In this document: piece by piece, positions 36,189 to 44,001 of the stretch
Layout: the number at the start of each line of letters is the position of its first letter
How positions within the stretch are numbered: the first letter of the stretch is position 1
Origin: Streptomyces sp. NBC_00568
Lineage (GTDB): Bacteria > Actinomycetota > Actinomycetes > Streptomycetales > Streptomycetaceae
Direction: 5' to 3'
NCBI RefSeq assembly: GCF_026341855.1
Contig: NZ_JAPENW010000001.1
Location: 3,773,001 to 3,837,000, forward strand
Length of the DNA: 64,000 bases
Notes under the pieces: model-generated
What the model saw: the letters and a program-made list of their open reading frames with translations, nothing else
Told to the model about the DNA's origin: nothing
Database searches by the model: none
Translations under genes and position numbers: made by a program

Positions 36189-37163
36189 CTACTGCTCCTC
36201 GAACAGGCTCGTCACCGAGCCGTCCTCGAAGACCTCACGCACCGCGTTCGCGATGGTCGGCGCGATCGACAGCACCGTGATCTTGTCGAGCTCCAGCTCG
36301 CCCGGCGTCGGCAGGGTGTCCGTGAAGATGAACTCGCTGACCTTGGAGTTCTTCAGACGGTCGGCCGCCGGACCGGAGAGCACACCGTGCGTGGCCGTCA
36401 CGATGACGTCCTCCGCGCCGTGCGCGAACAGCGCGTCGGCGGCGGCGCAGATGGTGCCACCGGTGTCGATCATGTCGTCGACGAGCACACAGACGCGGCC
36501 CTTCACGTCACCGACCACCTCGTGGACGGTGACCTGGTTCGCGACGTCCTTGTCGCGGCGCTTGTGCACGATCGCCAGCGGAGCGTCGAGACGGTCGCAC
36601 CAGCGGTCGGCCACACGCACCCGGCCGGCGTCCGGGGACACGACCGTGAGCTTGGACTTGTCGACCTTGGCGCCCACGTAGTCGGCGAGGATCGGCAGCG
36701 CGAACAGGTGGTCCACCGGGCCGTCGAAGAAGCCCTGGATCTGGTCCGTGTGCAGATCGACCGTGAGGATGCGGTCCGCGCCGGCCGTCGCCATCAGGTC
36801 GGCGACAAGACGCGCCGAGATCGGTTCACGTCCGCGGTGCTTCTTGTCCTGACGGGCGTAACCGTAGAAGGGCACGATCACCGTGATGCTCCGAGCGGAG
36901 GCCCGCTTCAGAGCGTCGATCATGATCAGCTGCTCCATGATCCACTTGTTGATGGGAGCCGTGTGGCTCTGCATCAGGAAGCAGTCGGCGCCGCGGGCGG
37001 ACTCCTGATAGCGAATGTAGATCTCGCCGTTCGCGAAGTCGAAGGCCTTCGTCGGGACAACCCCGACACCCAGCTTGTGGGCGACCTCCTCGGCAAGCTC
37101 GGGGTGGGCGCGGCCGGAGAAGAACATCATCTTCTTCTCGCCGGTCGTCTTGATCCCGGTCAC
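36189..37163 (-). CDS. prs: ribose-phosphate diphosphokinase (PRPP synthase)
   Basis: 324 residues, making PRPP from ribose-5-phosphate and ATP. The N-terminus KKMMFFSGRAHPELAEEVA contains the family opening. The flexible ATP loop is PFYGYARQDKKHRGREPISARL. DLHTDQIQGFF is the metal site and VLVDDMIDTGGTI the ribose-phosphate PRPP loop. Start is GTG (VTGIKTTGEKK) with GAGGAG upstream. It is paired with glmU upstream on the same strand (129-bp gap), an arrangement conserved in many Gram-positives. Its leader holds three similar CTGAGA repeats. Confidence 0.96.
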   Translation of the reverse strand: MTGIKTTGEKKMMFFSGRAHPELAEEVAHKLGVGVVPTKAFDFANGEIYIRYQESARGADCFLMQSHTAPINKWIMEQLIMIDALKRASARSITVIVPFYGYARQDKKHRGREPISARLVADLMATAGADRILTVDLHTDQIQGFFDGPVDHLFALPILADYVGAKVDKSKLTVVSPDAGRVRVADRWCDRLDAPLAIVHKRRDKDVANQVTVHEVVGDVKGRVCVLVDDMIDTGGTICAAADALFAHGAEDVIVTATHGVLSGPAADRLKNSKVSEFIFTDTLPTPGELELDKITVLSIAPTIANAVREVFEDGSVTSLFEEQ

Positions 37164-37177
37164 AGCACTGTCTCCTC

Positions 37178-37250
37178 AGAGGTCTTCTCAGTGGGCATGA
37201 GAGTCTTCTCAGCTGGGTTGCGAGAGGGCGTCTCAGCTGGGTGCGGGTGT
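37178..37250 (-). repeat. triplicated CCCAGCTGAGA-like units in the prs leader
   Basis: On the plus strand the words TCTTCTCAGTGGGC, TCTTCTCAGCTGGGTTGCG and GTCTCAGCTGGGTGCG occur 22-26 bp apart between glmU and prs. They are AT-neutral and non-coding. They may form alternative structures or bind a regulator. Confidence 0.5.
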
Positions 37251-37292
37251 GCACTTATCACGGTACGCCGTCCCAGACGCACCGCTTTCCGG

Positions 37293-38741
37293 TCAGCCTT
37301 CGCTTTCCGTCACCCGGGAAGCCGTCTCCGCGGCCTTCGCCGCCGCGCTTCCCGGACGCTTGCGAGCCACCCAGCCCTCGATATTCCTTTGCTGGCCACG
37401 GGCCACGGCCAGCGAGCCGGGCGGCACATCCTTGGTGATGACCGAGCCCGCCGCGGTGTACGCGCCGTCCCCGACCGTGACAGGAGCCACAAACATGTTG
37501 TCCGAACCCGTACGGCAGTGCGAGCCGATCGTCGTGTGGTGCTTGTCCTGCCCGTCATAGTTCACGAAGACACTGGCGGCACCGATGTTCGAGTACTCGC
37601 CGATCGTCGCGTCACCCACGTACGACAGGTGCGGGATCTTCGTGCCCTCGCCGATCGTGGCGTTCTTCGTCTCGACGTACGTACCGACCTTGGCCTTCAG
37701 ACCGATCCGCGTGCCAGGACGCAGGTAGGCGAACGGGCCGACCTTCGCCTGCGGACCCACCTCGGCGGTGTCGGCCACGGTGTTGTCGACGCGGGCACCG
37801 GCACCCACCCGGGTGTCCTTCAGGCGGCAGTTGGGCCCCACCTCGGCGCCCTCGGCGACATGCGTGGCGCCCTGGAGCTGCGTCCCGGGGTGGACGATCG
37901 CGTCCTGCTCGAAGGTGACCGTCACATCGACCCAGGTCGTCGCCGGGTCGATGACGCTGACGCCGGCCAGCATGGCCGCGGTGAGCAGCCGGTCGTTCAG
38001 GATGCGGCGCGCCTCGGCGAGCTGCACGCGGTTGTTGATGCCGGCGATCTCGCGGTGGTCGGCGGCGACGGCCGCACCGACGCGGTGCCCGGCCTCGCGC
38101 AGGATGCCGAGAACGTCCGTCAGGTACTCCTCGCCCTGGCTGTTGTCCGTGCGGACCTTGCCGAGCGCGTCCGCGAGCAGCTGCCCGTCGAAGGCGAAGA
38201 CACCCGAGTTGATCTCACGGATCGCGCGCTGTGAATCGCTCGCGTCCTTGTGCTCGACGATCGCGGTGACCGCGCCGCTGGCGCCGTCCCGCACGATGCG
38301 GCCGTAACCGGTGGCGTCGGGGACCTCGGCGGTCAGCACGGTGACGGCGTTGCCGTCGGCGGCGTGGGTCGAGGCGAGCGCGCGCAGGGTCTCGCCGCTG
38401 AGCAGGGGGGTGTCGCCGCAGACCACCACGACGGTGCCGTCCACACGGTCGCCGAGCTCCTCGAGGCCCATCCGTACGGCGTGCCCGGTGCCGTTCTGCT
38501 CGGCCTGCACCGCGGTCCGGACGCCCGGGTCGATCTCCGCGAGGTGCGCGACGACCTTCTCGCGGGCGTGCCCCACGACGACGACCAGGTTCTCGGGGTC
38601 CAACTCGCGTGCGGCGGCGAGTACATGACCGACGAGGGAGCGTCCGCAGATGTCGTGCAGGACCTTGGGTGTGGCCGATTTCATACGGGTGCCCTCACCC
38701 GCTGCGAGAACGACGACGGCTGCCGGGCGATTGGCGCTCAC
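37293..38741 (-). CDS. glmU: bifunctional UDP-N-acetylglucosamine diphosphorylase / glucosamine-1-phosphate N-acetyltransferase
   Basis: 482 residues making UDP-GlcNAc for peptidoglycan. The N-terminal pyrophosphorylase has LAAGEGTRMKSATPKVLH (about 12-29) and VVVCGDTPLLSGETL. The C-terminal left-handed beta-helix contains hexapeptide repeats (IGEGTKIPHLSYVGDATIGEYSNIG) with the acetyltransferase His in the segment and FVNYDGQDKHHTTIGSHC. Start is GTG 38741 (VSANRPAAVVVL) after GAAGGG; the frame is open much further upstream over the tRNA but is not coding. A C-terminal extension of about 25 residues is Ala/Arg-rich, typical for Streptomyces. Confidence 0.96.
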   Translation of the reverse strand: MSANRPAAVVVLAAGEGTRMKSATPKVLHDICGRSLVGHVLAAARELDPENLVVVVGHAREKVVAHLAEIDPGVRTAVQAEQNGTGHAVRMGLEELGDRVDGTVVVVCGDTPLLSGETLRALASTHAADGNAVTVLTAEVPDATGYGRIVRDGASGAVTAIVEHKDASDSQRAIREINSGVFAFDGQLLADALGKVRTDNSQGEEYLTDVLGILREAGHRVGAAVAADHREIAGINNRVQLAEARRILNDRLLTAAMLAGVSVIDPATTWVDVTVTFEQDAIVHPGTQLQGATHVAEGAEVGPNCRLKDTRVGAGARVDNTVADTAEVGPQAKVGPFAYLRPGTRIGLKAKVGTYVETKNATIGEGTKIPHLSYVGDATIGEYSNIGAASVFVNYDGQDKHHTTIGSHCRTGSDNMFVAPVTVGDGAYTAAGSVITKDVPPGSLAVARGQQRNIEGWVARKRPGSAAAKAAETASRVTESEG

Positions 38742-38821
38742 GGGGTATGCCCTTCGGCTTCGGATGACTGGGGTGTGGACATCCGCAGGATACCGGGGCG
38801 AATCAGGAGGGACATGAGAGT

Positions 38822-38847
38822 GGGCCCTGACAGTGCTGTCAGGGCCC
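38822..38847. terminator. terminator between tRNA-Gln and glmU
   Basis: Perfect 12-bp arms GGGCCCTGACAG (38822-38833) and CTGTCAGGGCCC (38836-38847) with TG at the turn, 22 bp beyond the tRNA 3' end. Confidence 0.85.
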
Positions 38848-38868
38848 GAACCAAGGCCTTGTGTGCTG

Positions 38869-38944
38869 TGGCTCCCCCGCAAGGATTCGAACCTTGTCCT
38901 ACTAGTACCAAAAACTAGTGTGCTGCCAGTTACACCACGGGGGA
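38869..38944 (-). tRNA. tRNA-Gln (anticodon TTG)
   Basis: On the minus strand the acceptor stem TCCCCCG pairs with CGGGGGA. The D arm, the anticodon stem CTAGT/ACTAG with loop TTTTGGT, and the T arm with GGTTCGAATCC are all present. The anticodon TTG reads CAA (Gln). The 3' CCA is encoded at 38869-38871. It lies 14 bp downstream of the hypothetical gene at 38959, on the same strand, and is followed by a perfect terminator hairpin. Confidence 0.97.
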
Positions 38945-38958
38945 TGGCCCTTGAGACC

Positions 38959-39825
38959 TTACCCGAGTCGGGTCTGGGTCTGGGCCACGATTCTGCCCCA
39001 CCAGCCTTCGATGCGGCAGTACAACTCGGCTCCTTGCAGAACCCGCACGACGAGGCAGCCGCGGTACGCGGCGCCGACGTTCTTGCGGACGGTTCTGGGG
39101 TTGTGCTTCTTGAGCGTCGTCGACTGGAGGGCGGTGGCGTTGATGCCGACGAGGTCGGCCCAGTACCGCTCGGCGGCGGCCACATCCGCGGTCTCATGGA
39201 TCATGACGCGGAAGCGCAGCCGTTCTCGTGGCACGTCCAGCAGATCCAGCCACGCGAGGTATACCTGAATCACGCCGGGATCGCTGTTGATGAAGACGAC
39301 GGATTCCCGGCGTTGGTACGGTTTGCTCTTCTGTCCCTCGGCCCAGTAGAGGGCAACTCCGGCCATGAACAGTTCCCGGTCGGACAGTTCTCCGATGGAC
39401 TCTGCGGCCTGCCGCTTGGTTTTCTCACGTTCCTGATCCTGCTCGGCGCGTAGCCGCGCGAGCCCCGCGTTCATGCGGGCTCGCTGTTCTTCCGGGGTGC
39501 AGCGGGGTGCCGGACGGGGCAGATCCCGTACCCAGAGCGACACGGAACTCTTCGAGCAGCCCAGTTCCGTCTGGATCTCGTTGTACGTCCAGCCCTGTCC
39601 CCGAAGCTCACGTGCCCTTTCTCGCAGGGCGTCCTTCGCGTTCGGGCGCTTCGTCCACTCCGGGGGCGGCTCGCCCGCGACAAGGCGTTGCAGGGTCTCC
39701 TTGTTGTGGACCTGAAGTTCGTCCCGGATCTGCCGGAGGCTGAGTCCCGCCCGGCGCAGCGTGATCGCTTGTTCGCGCAAGGTTTCGAAATCCGCGTACT
39801 TGCTCGGTGAATGTGTCATGGGCAT
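38959..39825 (-). CDS. HTH protein with possible LAGLIDADG-like domain
   Basis: 288 residues. Two helix-turn-helix-like segments occur in the N-terminal half: about 15-50 (LREQAITLRRAGLSLRQI) and about 67-100 (LRERARELRGQGWTYNEIQTELGCSKSSVSLWVRDLP). A charged helix follows (RLRAEQDQEREKTKRQAAE). A C-terminal domain opens ELFMAGVALYWAEGQKS and continues VVFINSDPGVIQVYLAWL. That pattern (acidic/Gly helix, then Asn-Ser-Asp-Pro) reminds me of archaeal and actinobacterial HTH proteins with a LAGLIDADG-related fold, as in WhiA; this is inference. It lies directly upstream of tRNA-Gln on the same strand. Regulatory or nuclease role unresolved. Confidence 0.75.
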   Translation of the reverse strand: MPMTHSPSKYADFETLREQAITLRRAGLSLRQIRDELQVHNKETLQRLVAGEPPPEWTKRPNAKDALRERARELRGQGWTYNEIQTELGCSKSSVSLWVRDLPRPAPRCTPEEQRARMNAGLARLRAEQDQEREKTKRQAAESIGELSDRELFMAGVALYWAEGQKSKPYQRRESVVFINSDPGVIQVYLAWLDLLDVPRERLRFRVMIHETADVAAAERYWADLVGINATALQSTTLKKHNPRTVRKNVGAAYRGCLVVRVLQGAELYCRIEGWWGRIVAQTQTRLG

Positions 39826-39986
39826 ACCGTCCGGCCGGAATGCGGGCTTCCGGGGTCGAACGGTGATCGATTCAGCAGTTCGAGGTATATCGGTTGGTTT
39901 CGCTTCTGTTCGAGGGTGGGGTGTGGTGTAGGCCAGTAGCAGAAACTCACCGGAAATGGGCCGGGGGGCGACCGTAGGCTGGAGCC

Positions 39987-41297
39987 ATGACCACGACGGG
40001 GGAAGAGCACACCGCGGCCGGGACCGGGCCGTGGTGGTGGGTCGGATGGCGGAGTGCGGTGCTGGACGCGGGGCTGGCTCTGGCGTCCGCGGTCGAGTGC
40101 GGCGCCGAAGGGGTTCGGTTCGCGCACGACGCGGGACTGCCCGTTCCGGTGGGCGTCGGGTTCGGGATGATCGCCGGGTCCGTGCTGCTGGTGCGGAGGA
40201 AGTGGCCGATCGCGGTCGTCCTGGTGTCCATCGCGATCACGCCCGCCCAGATGGGTTACCTGATGGGACTGGTCGGGCTGTACACGCTCGCCGCGTCCGA
40301 GCTGCCGCGGCGCATCATCGCGGCGCTGGCGGGGATGTCCTTCGCCGGCATGCTGATCGTCACGTTCGTCCGGGCGCACCAGAGCGTGGTGCGCGGGGAT
40401 GTGCCGATGGGGGACTGGCTGGTCCCGTTCGCCTCGATCACGACGGCGATCGGGATGACGGCGCCGCCGGTGCTGCTCGGGTTGTACATGGGGGCCCGGC
40501 GGCGGTTGATGGAGAGCCTGCGGGAGCGGGCGGACTCGCTGGAGCGGGAGTTGCAGCTGCTCGCGGAGCGGGCGGAGGAGCGGGCGGAGTGGGCGCGGAA
40601 CGAGGAGCGCACCCGGATCGCGCGCGAGATGCACGACGTCGTCGCGCATCGGGTCTCTCTGATGGTCGTGCACGCGGCGGCCCTGCAGGCGATCGCCCGG
40701 AAGGATCCCGAGAAGGCCGTGAAGAACGCCGCGCTGGTGGGGGACATGGGCCGGCAGGCGCTCACGGAGCTGCGGGAGATGCTGGGGGTGCTGCGTACCG
40801 GGGACGGGCTGGGGGCGCGGGTGCCGTCGGTGCCGCTGGCGGCGGTGGGGGCGGCCGCGGCCGCGGCGGCGTCGCGGGCCGCGGACGATTTCGGGGCCGG
40901 TGAGGGGCCGTCTCTGGCGGAGATCGATGAGCTGATCGGGCAGTCGGCCGCGGCGGGGATGGTCGTGGATCTGTCGGTCGAGGGGGACACGCGTGCGTAC
41001 GCCCAGGAGATCGAGCAGACCGCCTACCGGGTGGTGCAGGAGGCGTTGACGAACGTCCACAAGCACGCGGCGGGGGCGAAGACGTACGTCCGGGTGGCGC
41101 ATCGGGTGTCCGAGATCGCGATGCAGGTGGAGAACGAGTGTCCGCCGGAGGTGGGGGCGGGGTCGTCCGTGCGGTTGCCCAGTGGGGGGAACGGGTTGCT
41201 GGGGATGAAGGAGCGGGTGGCCGCGTTGGGGGGCGTGTTCGTGTCGGGGCCCACGGATGCGGGTGGGTTTCGGGTGTCGGCGGTGATACCGGCGTAG
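39987..41297 (+). CDS. sensor histidine kinase, HisKA_3 (NarX) type, orphan
   Basis: 436 residues. About five membrane spans occupy residues 20-165 (GFGMIAGSVLLVRRKWPIAVVLVSIAITPAQ and others). A coiled-coil linker (ESLRERADSLERELQLLAERAEERAEWA) leads to the dimerisation domain with phosphoacceptor His in RTRIAREMHDVVAHRVSLMVVHA. The HATPase_c domain follows with N-box EALTNVHKHA and G2 GGNGLLGMKERVAALGG. An Ala-rich insert separates the two catalytic halves. ATG 39987. No response regulator adjoins it. It is followed by 350 bp of non-coding DNA and the toxin-domain cluster. Confidence 0.9.
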   Translation: MTTTGEEHTAAGTGPWWWVGWRSAVLDAGLALASAVECGAEGVRFAHDAGLPVPVGVGFGMIAGSVLLVRRKWPIAVVLVSIAITPAQMGYLMGLVGLYTLAASELPRRIIAALAGMSFAGMLIVTFVRAHQSVVRGDVPMGDWLVPFASITTAIGMTAPPVLLGLYMGARRRLMESLRERADSLERELQLLAERAEERAEWARNEERTRIAREMHDVVAHRVSLMVVHAAALQAIARKDPEKAVKNAALVGDMGRQALTELREMLGVLRTGDGLGARVPSVPLAAVGAAAAAAASRAADDFGAGEGPSLAEIDELIGQSAAAGMVVDLSVEGDTRAYAQEIEQTAYRVVQEALTNVHKHAAGAKTYVRVAHRVSEIAMQVENECPPEVGAGSSVRLPSGGNGLLGMKERVAALGGVFVSGPTDAGGFRVSAVIPA

Positions 41298-41647
41298 CCG
41301 CCGGGGTTCTCCCGGGTGCGGGTGCCTCTGTGGTCCCGGGTGCGGGGTCCGGTTCGGTTCGTGCGGGCCGGTGGGTGGGGCCGAGTGCGGGCCGGTGGGT
41401 GGGTCGGGGCCGTGCCGGTACATCCCAGTCCGTCGCCGCTGGATCAGACGTGGGCTACCTGTGCGAACTGCTGCTCGATCCGAACGTAAGCGACGGACAT
41501 AGGGATGTACCGCCACGGCCCCTCCCGCCGCATCCCGGCTGCGGGTGCAAGATCCAGCCCCTCCGGCGTTTGAGGAGCGGGGTCTGGGGCGGAGCCCCAG
41601 GGGTGGGTCGGGTAGGGGCGGAGGGGGCGAAGGAAGGGCTGGGGCCG
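41298..41647. other. 350-bp intergenic region with short direct repeats
   Basis: No gene seen. It holds repeats of GTGCGGGCCGGTGGGTGGG (two copies near 41358 and 41386), CCCGGGTGCGGG (near 41309 and 41335) and the inverted copy B of the dispersed repeat. Confidence 0.5.
41553..41599 (-). repeat. dispersed intergenic repeat, copy B
   Basis: The minus strand at 41555-41579 repeats exactly the 25-base core of copy A at 25973-25997. It is followed by the GGGGCTCCGCCCC hairpin part (41583-41598). It lies between the convergent kinase and SUKH-3 genes and probably terminates one or both. Confidence 0.8.
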
Positions 41648-42208
41648 TCAGGTGGAGGTGAGGCGGGTGGGGGCTGTGCCGGTGAGGAGGGTGGTGATGG
41701 CGGCGTCGATGTGGGGGCCGAGGAACCAGTCGCCGGTGTGGTCCAGGGTGTAGACCCGGCCCTCGGCGTCGATGGCGAGCAGGGCGTGGGAGTCGGACTC
41801 CTCGCCGAGGGGGCAGACCTCCGTGTCGAGGGCGCGGCCGAGGTCGCCGAGGGTGCGGGCCATGTGCAGCCCGTGCAGGGGGTCGAGATGGAGCAGGGCG
41901 GGGGCGAGCTGGCGCCCGGGCCCCGTGGCGCCGACGCGCAGACCCCCGAACTCCGCCCATGCCTCGACCGCCGCGGGGAACACGGCGTGCCGGTGTCCGG
42001 CCGGCGACGCGTGTCCGCGCAGCGCGTCGGCCCAGTACTCGGCCTGCTTTATGTCCCAGCGTCCGGGCTGCCATCCGGCGGTGCGCAGTGCGGCGTCCAC
42101 GGGTTCGGAGAAGCGTGACGTGGGTGCCCCCTGCCCGGGTGGAGAGGGGAGCTTGGTGGAGGAGCGGTCGGAGTGCATCTGCCCTTCGTTCGTCGAGGGA
42201 TGGGACAT
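41648..42208 (-). CDS. SUKH-3 domain immunity-type protein
   Basis: 186 residues. After a 30-residue polar tail comes the SUKH-3 pattern: ALRTAGWQPGRWDIKQAEYWADALR, FPAAVEAWAEFGGLRVG, LDPLHGLH, then LAIDAEGRVYTLDHTGDWFLG and AAITTLLTG. SUKH proteins neutralise nucleic-acid-targeting toxins of polymorphic toxin systems, though many Streptomyces copies stand apart from obvious toxins. It is encoded 48 bp downstream of the YwqJ-like deaminase gene on the same strand, a natural toxin/immunity order. ATG 42208 lacks a clear RBS; ATG 42178 has GAAGGG close upstream. Confidence 0.85.
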   Translation of the reverse strand: MSHPSTNEGQMHSDRSSTKLPSPPGQGAPTSRFSEPVDAALRTAGWQPGRWDIKQAEYWADALRGHASPAGHRHAVFPAAVEAWAEFGGLRVGATGPGRQLAPALLHLDPLHGLHMARTLGDLGRALDTEVCPLGEESDSHALLAIDAEGRVYTLDHTGDWFLGPHIDAAITTLLTGTAPTRLTST

Positions 42209-42256
42209 CGGCGTCGCGGGACGCCGTCAGAGGTACGTGTGCGGGGACGGGGGAGT

Positions 42257-42766
42257 TCAGGCGTCCGGTGCCGCCGGGTCGACGATGCGTACGCCGAAGT
42301 GGTCGCTGAGCGCTGTGCAGGAGCGGCAGGGCGCGGCGAAGCTGCCGTGCAGCGGGTCGCCGTCCTCGCGGATGCGGCGCGCGGTGAGCTTGGCCTGCTT
42401 GAGGGCTTTGCGGGCCTCGCCGTTGGTCATCGGTTTGCGGGCCGCGCGCTTGCTGCGTTCGGCGTCGATGGTGGCGATGTGCCGGGAGATCAGGATGGCC
42501 TCGGCGCAGCGGCCGGTGAAGCGGTCGCGTTGTGCGTTCGTGAGGGTGTCGAGGAAGTCCTGGACGAGCGGGTGAAGGGCGGGGGGCTGGTCGCCGCGGG
42601 CGGCGGTGCCGGTGAGGGTGGCGCCGCGGACGGAGAGGGCGGCGGCGACGGTGGGGAGTATGCCGTCGCGGCGGTGCAGCAGGATGGGGGCGTGGGTCGC
42701 CTCGGTGCTGCTCCAGCCGACCCGGGGGTCCCCGGACGTGCCCGTATGCGTCGCATTCATGATCAT
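42257..42766 (-). CDS. YwqJ-like nucleic acid deaminase domain protein
   Basis: A 169-residue deaminase-fold protein. The Cys-Ala-Glu motif (C87-A88-E89 in FTGRCAEAILISRHI) and Pro-Cys-x2-Cys (C147/C150 in APCRSCTALSDHFGV) supply the three zinc ligands and the proton-shuttling Glu. YwqJ toxins use Cys instead of His at the first ligand. Between them a basic helix (RSKRAARKPMTNGEARKALKQAK) could contact nucleic acid. GGGAGGG precedes ATG 42766; ATG 42760 is an alternative. No signal peptide, pre-toxin or trafficking domain is present. The SUKH-3 gene follows, and the WHH gene diverges 223 bp away. Confidence 0.85.
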   Translation of the reverse strand: MIMNATHTGTSGDPRVGWSSTEATHAPILLHRRDGILPTVAAALSVRGATLTGTAARGDQPPALHPLVQDFLDTLTNAQRDRFTGRCAEAILISRHIATIDAERSKRAARKPMTNGEARKALKQAKLTARRIREDGDPLHGSFAAPCRSCTALSDHFGVRIVDPAAPDA

Positions 42767-42989
42767 TTTTCCCTCCCATGCATCCCCCGGTGCGGAGACA
42801 GACTGCCAAATGCCGTGGCGGGAGCGGAAGCTGGGGCGCCGCGACACGCCAGGTCTTCGGCTTACGGTCACGGCGGGGTGACGGCAGGTCACGGAACCGG
42901 AGGCCCGGTGACCGGTGTCGTACAACCGAATAGGCTGTCGACATCCGCGATCCATCCAGCTACTGAGAACGCCGCAGGGGGCAACCGCC

Positions 42990-43994
42990 ATGACGACAGG
43001 TCGGCTCGGGCAGCAAGCCGCGCCGCCGAACGCGGCCTACGCCGGGCAAGTCGTGCACTTCCCGGATCCGGTCCGGGCCGCCCGCCACCCCAGAGGTGTG
43101 CGGATCGACGAGCGCGGCTATCCCGACTTCTCGCTCTACGCGCGCGGCGCTGCGGAGATCGCCGAGCCCCCTGAGGGTTTCGGCGTCGACGAGTTGCGGT
43201 TGACGGATTACGTCTCCGCGAACGCCGCTCTCGCCGCGTCGGGGCACGAGCTGTGGGACACGATTCCGTCGGTGGCGACGCCGCACGGCTGGACGTGGCA
43301 TCACGTGGCGGGTACCCGGCGGCTGGAGTTGGTGCCCGTCGAGGTGAAGGCGTTGCTGCGGCATCACGGTGGTGTCGCGACCACGGCTGTCGACCATTCG
43401 AAGCGGGGGACGCGGCCGTTGCAGGAGACGCGGCCCGCGCACTTCGGGCTGCCGAGGTCGTCGGTCGCGGTGACGGAGCAGCAGGTGCTGGGGGTCGAGG
43501 AGGATCTCGGCTACCGGCTGCCGGGTGCCTATCGGTCGTTCCTGAAGGCGGCGGGCGGCTGCGCGCCGGTCGGCGCGGCGCTCGACGCCGAGCTGGGGCT
43601 GCTGGTGGACCAGCCGTTCTTCACCGTGCGCGACGAGGCCGCCGTCAATGACCTCGTGTATGTCAACAAGTGTCTGCGCGACCATCTGACCAAGGATTAC
43701 CTGGGTGTCGGGTTCGTGCAGGGCGGTCTGCTGGCCGTGAAGGTGAAGGGCGACGCGATCGGTTCGGTCTGGTTCTGCGCGTTCGACGACGCCCGTGACC
43801 AGGACGCCTGGCCGCCGGCCGAGCGGGTGCAGCGGCTGCTGCTGCCGTGCGGTGACGACTTCGACCAGTTCCTGTCCCGGCTGGCCGGCAATCCGCCGGA
43901 GCTGGAGACGGTGGCGAATCTGATGGTGGACGGCGGTTTCGCGTACGCCGTGCCCGTCTCTTCGGTGTCTTCGGCGTCTTCGGTGGGGGAGTGA
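42990..43994 (+). CDS. WHH-type HNH/EndoVII nuclease domain fused to SUKH-1 (SMI1/KNR4) domain
   Basis: 334 residues. The N-terminal domain (about 20-150) follows the WHH nuclease pattern: GYPDFSLYA, then YVSANAALAASGHELW, and the signature GWTWHHVAGTRRLELVPVEV (W103, H104, H105) with LLRHHGGVA (H125/H126) and VDHSKRG. The His usually found after the LVP motif appears to be Lys120, so metal binding may be altered. The C-terminal domain (about 158-310) is SUKH-1: VEEDLGYRLPGAYRSFLKAAGG, VGFVQGGLLAVKVKG, VWFCAFDDAR and FDQFLSRL. Toxin-type and immunity-type folds are joined in one chain without a secretion signal. The gene is 7 bp upstream of the 952-residue SUKH-4 protein gene. Confidence 0.85.
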   Translation: MTTGRLGQQAAPPNAAYAGQVVHFPDPVRAARHPRGVRIDERGYPDFSLYARGAAEIAEPPEGFGVDELRLTDYVSANAALAASGHELWDTIPSVATPHGWTWHHVAGTRRLELVPVEVKALLRHHGGVATTAVDHSKRGTRPLQETRPAHFGLPRSSVAVTEQQVLGVEEDLGYRLPGAYRSFLKAAGGCAPVGAALDAELGLLVDQPFFTVRDEAAVNDLVYVNKCLRDHLTKDYLGVGFVQGGLLAVKVKGDAIGSVWFCAFDDARDQDAWPPAERVQRLLLPCGDDFDQFLSRLAGNPPELETVANLMVDGGFAYAVPVSSVSSASSVGE

Positions 43995-44001
43995 GGTTGC
44001 G

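Noticed and set aside
38742..39197. Longer GlmU N-terminus starting at 39197
   Set aside because: It would read through the tRNA and its terminator; GTG 38741 begins immediately before the conserved nucleotidyltransferase motif.
38869..39825. tRNA-Gln as an integrative-element attachment site
   Set aside because: No integrase, excisionase or second copy of the tRNA 3' end is seen in the window; the neighbouring genes are core.
39816..42944. 1042-codon minus-strand frame
   Set aside because: It crosses the histidine kinase, an intergenic region and the deaminase in conflicting frames and contains His/Pro/Arg low complexity with no domain.
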